Shown piece by piece: positions 42,977-51,573 of a DNA stretch of 64,000 nt. The position numbers were made by a program, and so were the translations under genes. The DNA lies in NCBI RefSeq assembly GCF_900143015.1, contig NZ_FSRT01000001.1:1-64000 (forward strand). Direction: 5' to 3'. Under the pieces are notes generated by a model. That model was not told where the DNA came from. It did not search any database and was given only the letters and a program-made list of their open reading frames with translations. Position 1 is the stretch's first letter. Each line of letters begins with the position of its first letter. This DNA is from Fibrobacter sp. UWB11. GTDB lineage: Bacteria; Fibrobacterota; Fibrobacteria; Fibrobacterales; Fibrobacteraceae.

Positions 42977-43663
42977 CTATGGGCTTGGAGGCGTATAAAC
43001 GCTCGGCGGCGTGGGTGAGCCTGTTCCTGCGGTAAGGTGCGTATGGCCCAGGAACGAAAGTGTAGGTGTGGCAAAATCCGAACCTTTGACCTTGCCGCTG
43101 GCTTCGATTTCCCCATCGCTTGCGATGTTTCCCGCGCTTGAAATGTCCCCGTCCACGTCCAGCTTGCCCGTAATCTTGACATTCTCGGCGTCCAGAGTCA
43201 CTTCGCTCGCCTTGACTGTCACATTTCCTTCGCGGTCTATGCTTATGACTGTTGCCGCACTTTCCTGGACGCGCCTGAACGGAATCGCGAGAAGGTTGAG
43301 CAGGTCGTTTCCCGAAAAGCTCACGGGGTCGTAAGCGGCTTCGTCCCATTTCTCCTTTTTCCAGTTGCGAATGTCCCTGCTTGAGCTGATGCAGAGAACG
43401 GTGTCGCCCTGGTCGAGTTCATATTCAATGTGGACGGTCTTTGTTCCAGCCCATAGCACGGGAACATTCTTGATTACCATGAGCTTTCCGTCCTTCATGT
43501 TCGGCTCCATTTGCATATTTCGCAGGCAGTTCCTCACGCTGGGACGTACATTGACTGTCCCGTCGTCGTTGACGCTCTCGATGGCGGCGGGAAAGGCCGT
43601 CTCGAAATCTTCCATCTTGTTGTCGAAGAAACTGTCCAGCAGTTTCGCGATGCTGTTGGCCAT
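42977..43663 (-). CDS. Baseplate spike protein (gpV/Mu gp45, Gp138 N-terminal type)
   Basis: A 228-residue protein. N-terminal OB-like domain (FPAAIESVNDDGTVNVRPSV, VPVLWAG) then GDTVLCISSSRD; the C-terminal part is a repetitive beta-helix (DREGNVTVKASEVTLDAENV, KITGKLDVDGDISSAG) ending with LSFLGHTHL and a Pro-rich tip. This is the membrane-piercing spike at the centre of the baseplate. The stop overlaps the small inserted region's edge but the gene itself is intact. Confidence 0.8.
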   Translation of the reverse strand: MANSIAKLLDSFFDNKMEDFETAFPAAIESVNDDGTVNVRPSVRNCLRNMQMEPNMKDGKLMVIKNVPVLWAGTKTVHIEYELDQGDTVLCISSSRDIRNWKKEKWDEAAYDPVSFSGNDLLNLLAIPFRRVQESAATVISIDREGNVTVKASEVTLDAENVKITGKLDVDGDISSAGNIASDGEIEASGKVKGSDFATPTLSFLGHTHLTAGTGSPTPPSVYTPPSP

Positions 43664-44661
43664 TACCAGTTCACCTCCCTTGCGTCACATTCGACGGTGA
43701 AGTCGCTGCCCATGTTTGAGCCTCTGAAAGTACATTCCGTGATGATGAAGTCGCCCTTTATCGCCATCGAACCTACGCTGTCGTAGGAGTCGCCCTTGCT
43801 TGAGTCCATGCGCACGAATACGTTCGGCGCATACTTGGGCGATATAAGCGCAGTAAAATGGATTTTGCGCGTGCGGTCTATTTCCTTGCTTGGCTTCTTC
43901 TGTTGGCTGGGTTCGTCCGCCTCGTTCTGCGAGAAAAGATAATAGGACGGGTCGTCCGCGAAGTTGACCTTGTTCAGGCTCTCGTCGCGTATTTCTTTTG
44001 CCTGGAGCAATCCGCTTTTGAAGTCCAGCGTGATTTCCTCCACCTCGATGCTCTTTTCGTCGCTGTTCACCACAATCATTTCGTTATTGTCGAAATAGAG
44101 GTGCAGCCCGAACTTGGGAATAAGTATGTTGTCGCGGAAAGAACAGACCGCCTGCTTGAACGTGCCGGAAATGCAGAACTCCGTCCCGATGGGCTGGGAA
44201 AGCTCCTTCTGGTTTCCCGCGCGTAATGCCGTTCCCGCATAGTCGCAAAGCTCCTGCAAGCATTTCTTGACGGTGGCGGAGCTGTCGAACTGGATTGCAC
44301 AATTCAGCCTTGCAAGCTGGTAGAATGTCCCACGCGCCGAGACGCAGGTAATGACAAGTTCCACGTCGCTGCCGACGCGCCTGGGGACGGCCATGCCGAT
44401 TTGCCCGACGAATATGTTGCCGACGGTTTCATCCTCGTAGCCAGCCTGGAGCAGTACGCTGTTTCCCTCGCTCATGATGAAGTTTATCGCTTCCGGGGAG
44501 GGGTTGTAGATGGTGATGGTCGCCTCGTTGTCGTACCACTCGATTGAGCGCGTCACCTCGAACTCTATGTCGAACTGGGAAAAGTCCTTCGAGTTTTGCG
44601 AGGTCAGATTTCCGACGGCGAACTTGCCGACATACAGGTGGATAACGCGTCCGAAAGCCAT
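43663..44661 (-). CDS. Baseplate hub protein
   Basis: A 332-residue protein starting MAFGRVIHLYVGK; the longer upstream frame overlaps the plug gene and was rejected. EFEVTRSIEWYDNEATITIYNP and GNIFVGQIGMAVPR are typical of hub proteins in gp27/gpD- and Mu gp44-like groups, and the position between plug and spike matches Pam3 gp19. ATG overlaps the preceding TGA (TGATG). Confidence 0.7.
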   Translation of the reverse strand: MAFGRVIHLYVGKFAVGNLTSQNSKDFSQFDIEFEVTRSIEWYDNEATITIYNPSPEAINFIMSEGNSVLLQAGYEDETVGNIFVGQIGMAVPRRVGSDVELVITCVSARGTFYQLARLNCAIQFDSSATVKKCLQELCDYAGTALRAGNQKELSQPIGTEFCISGTFKQAVCSFRDNILIPKFGLHLYFDNNEMIVVNSDEKSIEVEEITLDFKSGLLQAKEIRDESLNKVNFADDPSYYLFSQNEADEPSQQKKPSKEIDRTRKIHFTALISPKYAPNVFVRMDSSKGDSYDSVGSMAIKGDFIITECTFRGSNMGSDFTVECDAREVNW

Positions 44662-45005
44662 CAGAGCATCCCCGCCTCTATGAATACGTTTACGTCGTCC
44701 TTCGTCAGGTAATGGAGTATATACGCTTTCCCCAGGTTGTCGTGGTTCAGCGGCTCCGCGCAGGTCTTTTCGCGCTTGAAGATTGCAAGCTCGCCGTTTT
44801 CGAGTACGTTGTTGTGGGAACGCAGCAGTCGCGAATTGGGAACGAGCCTGATGCCGCAACGCTTGCCGTTGACCGTCTCGAAGTCGCCGTACCAGAAGCC
44901 GTCTCGCCAGTTCCACAAGAGACGGATATTGAGCATCGTCCCTTCGATATTCACCTTTTCAACAAGATATGAACAGTTGTTCGTATTCACGGGAATCTTA
45001 ATCAC
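44661..45005 (-). CDS. Baseplate plug protein (Pam3 gp18-like)
   Basis: A 114-residue protein with GTG start inside the CAGTGA that ends the upstream gene. LLWNWRDGFWYGDFE, GIRLVPNSRLL and DNLGKAYILHYL correspond to the short plug domain first described in the simple baseplate of cyanophage Pam3. It closes the tail tube at the hub. Confidence 0.7.
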   Translation of the reverse strand: MIKIPVNTNNCSYLVEKVNIEGTMLNIRLLWNWRDGFWYGDFETVNGKRCGIRLVPNSRLLRSHNNVLENGELAIFKREKTCAEPLNHDNLGKAYILHYLTKDDVNVFIEAGML

Positions 45006-45757
45006 TGGTAGTCCCTCCCGAGCGATTCGTCCATCTTCGCCGCCGCTTCCTGTGCAGTCTCGCTCGCGTCGCCCGACACGTTGCCAGCGTTCGCCTTCCT
45101 TGACATGGCCTGCTCTGCGGCTGTATTCTGTTGTGGCGGCTGCGGCGCGTCCCATTCGCCCGTGATGTTGTCGCTCGCGAAGGTGGCTGTGCGTATCTCG
45201 CGCAAGGTCATGGAGAACTTGATTGCCTCGCCGTCCTCTGCGCCCCTGTCCGCCTTGAGGTTCTCAATGACCATTTCCTCATAGACTTCCAGGCTGGTAA
45301 TGACGCGAACCTTCTTGCGGCTCTTGGCGCATTTCGTCAGCACCTCCCACCTGGAAAGCGCCGTGTTCGTGATGGCGGGGGCGTTGTCGATTTCAACGCG
45401 GTTTTCTCGCCACGACTTGCCCGTAAGTTCTCCGTTGTCGTCAACGAATCCGGCGGATGCATTCAGCGGGTGGTTCGTGAACATTCCCGTAATCTTGACC
45501 GTGCGGAGCCGCTGCTGTACATGGTCGCTGATGGTGGACCCGTTTTCCACGGCATGGTCTGTAATGTCGAAATCCAGTTCGTGGCTTTCGTCGATGAGCA
45601 GGTCGAAGGGGATGTTCGTATAGATGTAGTTGCCGTCCCCGTCCTTCGTGGCAAGGCCAAATTCCTCGTTGCGCATGAACAGCGAGGCGGGAATGGCGCG
45701 TGGCGGGTGGCTGTAGCGTGAATACGCCTGTTGGGCGATGTTGAGTATTCCAATCAT
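45002..45757 (-). CDS. Dit-like distal tail protein (Pam3 gp17-like)
   Basis: A 251-residue protein. IPFDLLIDESHELDFDITDHAVENG, then HVQQRLRTVKITGMFTNHPL, and KVRVITSLEVYEEMVIENL are the pattern of Dit-like N-terminal domains that join tube and hub. The C-terminal 60 residues are low-complexity Ala/Gln-rich. Its ATG overlaps the stop of the tape measure. Confidence 0.7.
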   Translation of the reverse strand: MIGILNIAQQAYSRYSHPPRAIPASLFMRNEEFGLATKDGDGNYIYTNIPFDLLIDESHELDFDITDHAVENGSTISDHVQQRLRTVKITGMFTNHPLNASAGFVDDNGELTGKSWRENRVEIDNAPAITNTALSRWEVLTKCAKSRKKVRVITSLEVYEEMVIENLKADRGAEDGEAIKFSMTLREIRTATFASDNITGEWDAPQPPQQNTAAEQAMSRKANAGNVSGDASETAQEAAAKMDESLGRDYQ

Positions 45758-47676
45758 AGCGCAAGGGCCTTTACGCCCTCGGCGCGTGTCTTGAAGGTCA
45801 GCTGGGACTGGAGAAGCGTTCTCAGGTTCTCCTTTATGAGCTTGGCCATCATGTCGGAATCCGTGGTGATGTTGTTCGTGTAGTCGATGTTGGTGATGTT
45901 GGTGTCGCCCTTGGCGCTCTTTGCAGCGGCCTGCATTGCTTTCTGTATCTCCGCTTCCATATCGACGGGAGTGAAGTTCACTTCGGGAGCCGTGCCGTTT
46001 CCGTAGCCGTCGGCGCCAAGGTCTGCGCCCTTCATCATGTAGGCGTCGTTGAGCTGCTTCTGCGCGTACTTCTTCGCAGCATCCTTGTTCTCGTCGTAAT
46101 ACCGGGCGACATTGTACTTGCGTTGCAGCTCGTGTGCGGCAAGCGGTATTCCGAGCGTCGCGAAGTCGATGGGCTTTCCCTCGCTGTCGATGAAGTCGCC
46201 CTTCTCGTTGACGGACATTCTCTGCAATCCGTCCATCTCGACGGGCTGCGTTCCGAGAGCCTGAAAGTCGCGGCGGTATGTGCGCAGAAGGTCGGCGAAG
46301 TAGGTGCCGCTTTCCACCTGCTTCTTTACCTCGGAGGCCCCCTCGATTGCGTTCTGCCGTTCATGTTCCTTCCACGCCTGTTTTATGGCGTTTCCCAGCT
46401 TGAAAATCTGTTGCAGTCCCCAGATGGTGGCGGTAAACAGTCCCGCCTTGAGAAGGTTCTGCCAGTTCTTTCCGAGACCACCAAGGGCGCCCCCGAAGGC
46501 CATCGAGCCTTTCGTCGCTGCGTCGAGCATCGGGACGGCGTACTTTAGCGCACCGGCAAAGGCCATAGTCTTTATGGGCGCGACGGAAAACAGCTGTAGA
46601 AGCGACGCAAGCCCGTCCGCAAAGGCCGAAATCGTGCCTATGTTCTCCGATAGGGTCTTGACAAGCGACTTGAGCACGGACGCGAATCCCTCGAACAGCT
46701 TCCTGATGGAAGGGATGTTCGCCTTTACCTCGCGGGCGAGTTCCGCGAACACGGGCAGAAGCTCGCGCCCGATTTCCTCCTTCACGTCGCCGATTTCGTT
46801 CTGTAGCTGTGCAATCTTTCCTGCGTCGGTGTTCGCCATTTCCCTGGCGAAACCCTTGACGCTCGCGAGTGTCTTTTCCAGCGCCTCCACCTGCATCGTC
46901 TCGGTGACGGTTCCGCCCTTCTGCTTGAACTTCTGCAATTCCTTGATGGCGGTGGTGTCGAAACCCTGCTGTTCGAGCGTCATGGTGCCGCGCCCACTCA
47001 ATGCGGACATGAGCGTCATTGTGTAGCTCTTGAGCTGGTCTGCTCCCACTTCCGCGCCGTTGGTCGTTCTGGCCGTGTAGTCAGCGACAAGCTGCATCAT
47101 GCGCTTGTTATTGTCCACGTCCTTAATCTTGTTCGACCATACGGAAGCGGCATTGAGAAGCGCCTCGTCGCCGTACATGGAGTTCTTTTGCAGGTTCGCA
47201 GCGAATCGCTGCAATTCGCCAAATCTCGCATCCGTGCCGTTGCGCTGCATCTGGAACTTGAGCGCACGCTCGGCCCTGTCCTGCACCTTGAAAAGCTCGA
47301 CTGTCTGCTTGCCGAACCCGACCATCTTGGAAAGGCCCTGAAACCCGGCGTAGGCGGCGACCGCTGCCGAAATTGTGCCCTTGAGCTTGGAAAAGGCGCC
47401 GTCAAGTGCGTCCGTCTGCTTCTTGGCCTCCCTGGATGCGCTCGAAATCTTCTGCGTTTCCTTGGCGGCGCTGGAAGCCTCCTTGCCGATGTTGGCGGTC
47501 TCTTTTGCGACCTCGTTGGCGCTGGATGCGGCTTTGGTGAGGCTCTCGTCTATTTCCCTGTTCGCCGTTTCGCCAGCCCTGCCGAGAGCAGCCTGGAAAC
47601 GGTCAAGGGACGCGGATAGTTCCGTGTCCTCGACCTCGAACCGAACTTTCTGTACGAACTCGTTCTCGTCATTCAT
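45754..47676 (-). CDS. Tail tape measure protein
   Basis: A 640-residue protein starting MNDENEFVQKVRFEVED (the GC-rich upstream extension is the other chaperone frame and was rejected). A long N-terminal coiled coil with DESLTKAASSANEVAKETA, a central region with prophage tape-measure features (FGKQTVELFKVQDRAERALK) and hydrophobic segments around residues 380-440. Length predicts a short tail of roughly 90-100 nm by the usual 1.5 angstrom per residue rule. Confidence 0.82.
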   Translation of the reverse strand: MNDENEFVQKVRFEVEDTELSASLDRFQAALGRAGETANREIDESLTKAASSANEVAKETANIGKEASSAAKETQKISSASREAKKQTDALDGAFSKLKGTISAAVAAYAGFQGLSKMVGFGKQTVELFKVQDRAERALKFQMQRNGTDARFGELQRFAANLQKNSMYGDEALLNAASVWSNKIKDVDNNKRMMQLVADYTARTTNGAEVGADQLKSYTMTLMSALSGRGTMTLEQQGFDTTAIKELQKFKQKGGTVTETMQVEALEKTLASVKGFAREMANTDAGKIAQLQNEIGDVKEEIGRELLPVFAELAREVKANIPSIRKLFEGFASVLKSLVKTLSENIGTISAFADGLASLLQLFSVAPIKTMAFAGALKYAVPMLDAATKGSMAFGGALGGLGKNWQNLLKAGLFTATIWGLQQIFKLGNAIKQAWKEHERQNAIEGASEVKKQVESGTYFADLLRTYRRDFQALGTQPVEMDGLQRMSVNEKGDFIDSEGKPIDFATLGIPLAAHELQRKYNVARYYDENKDAAKKYAQKQLNDAYMMKGADLGADGYGNGTAPEVNFTPVDMEAEIQKAMQAAAKSAKGDTNITNIDYTNNITTDSDMMAKLIKENLRTLLQSQLTFKTRAEGVKALAL

Positions 47677-47977
47677 TCTTGTTCTTTTCCTTCTGCTTGT
47701 AGTACTGGCCCCATGCGCTCCTGTAGTCGTTCTCCATGTCGATGTAGGCGGCAAAGCTCATCATGCGCTCGAAAGTCCAGTTTTTCTCTATGTCGGAAAG
47801 CGGAACACGCGCCGTCTTGACGATTCGCCAGACGAGCGCGTAGTCGGCGGCGCCTCCCTTGAGCGTACCTATCTTTCCGAGGGCCTTAATGTCCTTCGCG
47901 TCCGCGTCGCTGAACGCATTGACGATTGGGTTGGAGCTGTTCAGGCTCCATTCTGCTCCGTCGCCGGAGCCGTCACG
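47669..47977 (-). CDS. Frameshift extension of the tail assembly chaperone
   Basis: This frame has no useful start of its own: it opens inside the upstream chaperone gene in the -1 frame. After a -1 slip at CCCTTTC the product would be 122 residues of the first gene followed by 102 residues of this frame (RDGSGDGAEWSLN and so on to QYYKQKEKNKNE). This is the G/G-T arrangement conserved in phage tails. It overlaps the tape measure start by eight bases. Confidence 0.7.
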   Translation of the reverse strand, partial: RDGSGDGAEWSLNSSNPIVNAFSDADAKDIKALGKIGTLKGGAADYALVWRIVKTARVPLSDIEKNWTFERMMSFAAYIDMENDYRSAWGQYYKQKEKNKNE

Positions 47978-48342
47978 AAAGGGCTTAGCTTTTCCAGTTT
48001 CCACACCTGGAGCATGACCGCGTACATCTGCGAACGCTTCTGTTCGAAATGCGCGGCGATTGCGTCGAAGCTGTCGAGCGTGACGAACTTCTGCCCCTTG
48101 GTGACGACGGTGACTGCGGAAAGCGTCGTTTCCAGCAGCCACTTGAAATCGGGCGTGGAAAGCTCGGAGAGCGTATTGGCGAGAAGCGCGAAAGCCTCCA
48201 CGTCGTCGTTTATGTCGAGACCCTGGCGAGCCATCTTGCCGATAAGCCCGAGAACTTTACGGTCGAGGTCTATGGCGTCGAAGCCCGTATGGGGAAGAAG
48301 CTGGTATTCGTCGGAGGCTACCTTGAAGTTTATCGCTTCCAT
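47941..48342 (-). CDS. Tail assembly chaperone (short form)
   Basis: A 133-residue, mostly helical protein located between tube and tape measure: MEAINFKVASDEYQLLPHTG, then LIGKMARQGLDINDDVEAF. Position and the frameshift overlap identify it as the gpG-like chaperone that coats the tape measure during tail assembly. Confidence 0.72.
   Translation of the reverse strand: MEAINFKVASDEYQLLPHTGFDAIDLDRKVLGLIGKMARQGLDINDDVEAFALLANTLSELSTPDFKWLLETTLSAVTVVTKGQKFVTLDSFDAIAAHFEQKRSQMYAVMLQVWKLEKLSPFVTAPATEQNGA
47977..47983 (-). promoter_or_regulatory. Slippery heptamer for -1 ribosomal frameshift
   Basis: The minus strand reads C CCT TTC in the zero frame, a perfect X XXY YYZ heptamer (CCCTTTC). A -1 slip re-pairs Pro and Phe tRNAs on CCC and TTT and leads into the long open -1 frame. 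GC-rich sequence downstream could form a stimulatory structure. Confidence 0.65.
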
Positions 48343-48345
48343 CGT

Positions 48346-48753
48346 TTAGGCTCCTTCAAAAGCGGCTTCCGCCTTGACGCGGAGCGTGACGGTTCGCGTT
48401 CCGCCGGAGCGTCCCTTGGTGGCGTCGCCCATGGACTGAATCCAGCACTGGCCGAGAAGCACGTATGCGCCGTTGAGGTCGGTACAGGCGAAGGGATAGG
48501 GCCCGACTTTCGTCGTCTCGTCGGCGACGCGCAGCGCTTCCAGCTTGGAGAGCTGGGGGCTGGTCTGCATGAAGGGGAGCGTGACCGTGTAGAGCTTGCG
48601 CACCATCTTGGAACGCTGAACGCAGCCGTTGCTGCCTTCGGTAACGTCCCAGTCGTCGCCTTCCTTGGAAATGACGACATCGCCGTTGAAGTGCGTGAGC
48701 GCGATGCCCTGGACGGAAATGTTGACCATGGTGTGGTCGTATGTTCCAAGCAT
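48346..48753 (-). CDS. Tail tube protein (DUF3277-like)
   Basis: A 135-residue protein beginning with YDHTMVNISVQGIALTHFNG and containing DVVISKEGDDWDVTEGSNG, TVTLPFMQTSPQLSKLEAL and LGQCWIQSMGDATKG, which follow DUF3277 closely. Located right after the sheath, as the inner tube should be. Spacing to the chaperone is three bases. Confidence 0.78.
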   Translation of the reverse strand: MLGTYDHTMVNISVQGIALTHFNGDVVISKEGDDWDVTEGSNGCVQRSKMVRKLYTVTLPFMQTSPQLSKLEALRVADETTKVGPYPFACTDLNGAYVLLGQCWIQSMGDATKGRSGGTRTVTLRVKAEAAFEGA

Positions 48754-48764
48754 TTTCTAGCCTC

Positions 48765-49877
48765 CTAGAGAGTGACCGTCAGTTCGACGTTCTTTACGGT
48801 GTTGATGGAGTTCATGCGCGAGTAGCGACCCTTGACAAGCGGCAGGTTTCGGGCCTGCACGTCCGCGCTGTAGTTTGTCTTGAGGTAGTCGTAGGTCTGC
48901 ACCTTGACCGTGTAGCCGTCCATGATGTACTGGTGGTCGGTATCTGCGGCCTTGGAGAATACCTGGAGGATTGAGGCGGCGACGGAGTTGATGCCGCTGT
49001 CGTCATAGTTGACGCCGAAGCCGTCGTTCGCCTCGCCGAGCAGCGAGTAGATTTTCGTCTGGACATTGAAGCGAATCCAGTCGTCCTTGGCGATGTTGTC
49101 GATGAAGCTCGCGGGGGACTGTTCTCCCGTGCTGTCGAGAAGGACTGTCTTTCCCGCAGTCGCTCCCATGAAAAGACGCGCCTCGCCAGCGGCGACCGTA
49201 TAGACGTTGATGCAGTCCGAAACGAGCGCGTCGTACTGGGACTTGGTATAGGAATCGTATTCCACGCCCTTGACCTTCTTGTGGGCGAAGCTGCCACGCG
49301 CCGAGTCCAGTGCGCAGCGGTTCGAGACGAGAGCCGCAGCGAGGTTCCCTGCTCCCGCGTGCTGGTAGAGTGCCACGCGGTCGCTGGTGCTCGCGACAAG
49401 CGCCTGGGCGAGCGCCCTGATGGAGGCGAAATCCGTGGAGGTGTCGTTGAGTTCCAGGTGGACAATCTTGAAGTTCGCGCCGAGATAGCCGTTCCAGCCG
49501 CCGTTCCCCGTGAAGGCGGATGTTGCGGGGATTGAACCGTCACCGAACTTGGCGACGATGTGGTAGAAGTTGAGCTTGGCGGCTTCCGCAGCCTTTACCG
49601 CGTCGAGCGCGTCGGAGAAGGAATCCGCGTTGATGGCGACGATTTTCGCGGGGCAGGCGTCCTGTGCGAACGCGCTCTCGACCATGCCGTAGAGCAGGGA
49701 GTCGGTGCCGAAAACTTCCGCATCCTCGGCGGATGAACATTCGAGGAAGTCGGGCGGGTTTTCCGCCTCGCTGGAGGCGGGGCCTACCAGCGCAAGCGTG
49801 TTCACGCTTGTCGTCGAGACGGTTGAAATCGCCTCGTTTATGCTTATCTTGACGATTGAGTCGATTATCTGGGCCAT
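48765..49877 (-). CDS. Tail sheath protein (DUF3383 family)
   Basis: A 370-residue protein: MAQIIDSIVKISINEA at the N-terminus, FGTDSLLYGMVESAFAQD, and the C-terminal core DGYTVKVQTYDYLKTNYSAD with VKGRYSRMNSINTV. DUF3383 proteins are sheaths of short contractile tails. Its presence makes the phage a myovirus. Confidence 0.8.
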   Translation of the reverse strand: MAQIIDSIVKISINEAISTVSTTSVNTLALVGPASSEAENPPDFLECSSAEDAEVFGTDSLLYGMVESAFAQDACPAKIVAINADSFSDALDAVKAAEAAKLNFYHIVAKFGDGSIPATSAFTGNGGWNGYLGANFKIVHLELNDTSTDFASIRALAQALVASTSDRVALYQHAGAGNLAAALVSNRCALDSARGSFAHKKVKGVEYDSYTKSQYDALVSDCINVYTVAAGEARLFMGATAGKTVLLDSTGEQSPASFIDNIAKDDWIRFNVQTKIYSLLGEANDGFGVNYDDSGINSVAASILQVFSKAADTDHQYIMDGYTVKVQTYDYLKTNYSADVQARNLPLVKGRYSRMNSINTVKNVELTVTL

Positions 49878-49885
49878 TTTGCCTC

Positions 49886-50356
49886 CTAGATGGGTTGCAG
49901 TTCCAGCGGGTGGACGGTTTCAATCCGTTCAATGCCGGAGGGTGTCTTGTCGATGAAGTTGAGCGTTGCCGTGAAGCGCCATTGGCGCACGTAGAAGTCG
50001 CCGTCGTAGGTGTCGATTTTCTCGATATTGGTGAAGTCCCAGACCGTGAAGCCGTTGTTCCGGGCGTATTCGATAAATGCGGGGAGCTGCAATTCGTTGC
50101 GAATCGCCCTGAGCGTGTCCCCGTCGCCTTCAACCTCGACGAAATGGACTGTCGCGACCTGTGAAAAACGGTAGTGGTGGTTTCCGGGCGGGGGCGTGAA
50201 CTTCTCGCCATATTGGCGGACGCCGTCAATGCCGACGGAAACGTATTTGCCGACGGGCGCGGGGCTGTTCGTCGGACTCTTGACAAACGGCGCGGAAAAT
50301 TCCGCGCTGTCGTTGAAGTACTTGCAGATTGCGCCCTTGAGTTCGTCAACGGTCAT
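49886..50356 (-). CDS. Tail terminator/completion-like protein
   Basis: A 156-residue protein starting MTVDELKGAICKYFN. VHFVEVEGDGDTLRAIRNEL and FYVRQWRFTATLNFIDKTP with the concluding hydrophobic tail resemble the neck/tail-completion (LIC_12616-like) group. Four-base overlap with the upstream gene. Function assigned mainly by order, directly before the sheath. Confidence 0.6.
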   Translation of the reverse strand: MTVDELKGAICKYFNDSAEFSAPFVKSPTNSPAPVGKYVSVGIDGVRQYGEKFTPPPGNHHYRFSQVATVHFVEVEGDGDTLRAIRNELQLPAFIEYARNNGFTVWDFTNIEKIDTYDGDFYVRQWRFTATLNFIDKTPSGIERIETVHPLELQPI

Positions 50357-50724
50357 TGCAGTCCTTTCGGGACTTGTGCCGCAGGAACCTTGCAAGCGAT
50401 ATACTTCCAATGAGTAATCTTAGGAAGGTTTCCAAAGACAAGTTCATCCGTAATTTCATACCAAAAGCCTCCTTGGTTCACGTAGCCGATTGCTTCCGTC
50501 CCTTCCTGCGTCCTGGCCGCGAGCCTTTCGCTGGAGTAGATTTTGACGACTCCCGTATTCCTTCCGCCCTCCTGGTAGGCAATCGCTTCTTCGCCCGTGA
50601 CGGGCTGTATCGTGCCGCGCACCGTGCGCGTCGTGAAGGTCCCTTCGACCATGTTCCCGAAGCTGTCCAGCGTGGGCTTGGACATTTCGTGATAGGTGAA
50701 TGTCCTAGCGAACAGGGTGGCCAC
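50353..50724 (-). CDS. Head-tail connector/stopper-like protein
   Basis: A 123-residue protein with beta-rich sequence: HEMSKPTLDSFGNMVEGTF, RGTIQPVTGEEAIAYQEGG, EAIGYVNQGGFWYEITDE. Size and position between capsid and tail-completion genes fit a stopper (SPP1 gp16-like). Overlaps both neighbours slightly. No specific motif. Confidence 0.55.
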   Translation of the reverse strand: MATLFARTFTYHEMSKPTLDSFGNMVEGTFTTRTVRGTIQPVTGEEAIAYQEGGRNTGVVKIYSSERLAARTQEGTEAIGYVNQGGFWYEITDELVFGNLPKITHWKYIACKVPAAQVPKGLQ

Positions 50725-51115
50725 CGCAGAACCCCCGTAGAGGAACGCCGCCCGTGACTTGCGGACGCGGCGAATACTGTTTCTTGAGAAGGAGGAACTG
50801 TTGTCCGAAGCTGGTAGAGGAAAGCCAGCCGTCGTCGCCCTCCGATTTCGTGGAACCGAAGGAAACGGAAATGTCGCCCTCGCGCTTGCTCGTTATGGCT
50901 CCAGCCTCGCCGTCGCTTCCACGCGCCTCCAGTGCCGCGATGTGCGCAACCATGAGCGAAAGCGCATAGACGTAGGCTTTCTTGAAGTAGCAGGCGCCTA
51001 CGTGATGCGAAGCGCCGAGAATCCATGCGTCAAGGCGTGGGCTCTGCGCGTATTCCTGTGGCAGGTACGCCACCAGTTCAGCTTTCTGCTGGTCGTCTAT
51101 GGGAAGCGGAATCAT
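50705..51115 (-). CDS. Head completion protein (DUF4054-like)
   Basis: A 136-residue protein starting MIPLPIDDQQKAELVAYLP. HHVGACYFKKAYVYALSLMVAHIAAL with the following KREGDISVSFGSTKS and STSFGQQFLLLKKQY correspond to DUF4054 head-completion adaptors. The upstream 18-codon extension overlaps the next gene and was rejected. Confidence 0.65.
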   Translation of the reverse strand: MIPLPIDDQQKAELVAYLPQEYAQSPRLDAWILGASHHVGACYFKKAYVYALSLMVAHIAALEARGSDGEAGAITSKREGDISVSFGSTKSEGDDGWLSSTSFGQQFLLLKKQYSPRPQVTGGVPLRGFCGGHPVR

Positions 51116-51471
51116 AGGGCCGTTGCCGCCTTTTGCTGTTCCTGCTGTTTCTTTTTCGCTTCTTCCCATTCGGCGTCGAACTCGTCCAGTTCAGTCCGTC
51201 TCGCGGCAGCAGCCTTCTTTACGGAGCTGTTGGGCTTCTTCTGCGTCCTTTCAATGTCGTCAACGACCTGTCGCGTGCTTGCCCTGGAAATGGCGTTCGC
51301 CGCGACGTTGGCCGTGACTTTATGCTCGAAAACGAGCTTGCCGGAATCGCGCAGCGCCCTAATGACAGGGTGGGTCTCGTCGATGCTGCCGTCCGCGACT
51401 ATGTTGGAGCCGGGAAGAAGCAGGATAGAGCCGATGTGGACTGTTCGTTTCTGGTTGTTCATTACGAGCAT
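51112..51471 (-). CDS. Hypothetical head protein
   Basis: A 119-residue protein: a small beta-like N-terminal half (KRTVHIGSILLLPGSNIVAD) and a basic/acidic helical C-terminus (DEFDAEWEEAKKKQQEQQK). It lies between capsid and head-completion genes. Similar short proteins in related phages are unnamed. A 102-bp gap separates it from the capsid gene. Confidence 0.5.
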   Translation of the reverse strand: MLVMNNQKRTVHIGSILLLPGSNIVADGSIDETHPVIRALRDSGKLVFEHKVTANVAANAISRASTRQVVDDIERTQKKPNSSVKKAAAARRTELDEFDAEWEEAKKKQQEQQKAATAL

Positions 51472-51573
51472 GGTGAGAGCCTCGGAAGTGCGGAAAAAGG
51501 AAGCTCCACCGCCCCGCGCAGCAAAGCTACGGGCGTTGCGGGGTGATGGAGCCGTTTGGGGACGGATGGATTC

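Noticed and set aside
47977-48010. GGAAAAG as the frameshift site
   Set aside because: Slipping there would place Glu-tRNA on GGA with a mismatch in the middle position; CCCTTTC slightly downstream is a perfect heptamer.
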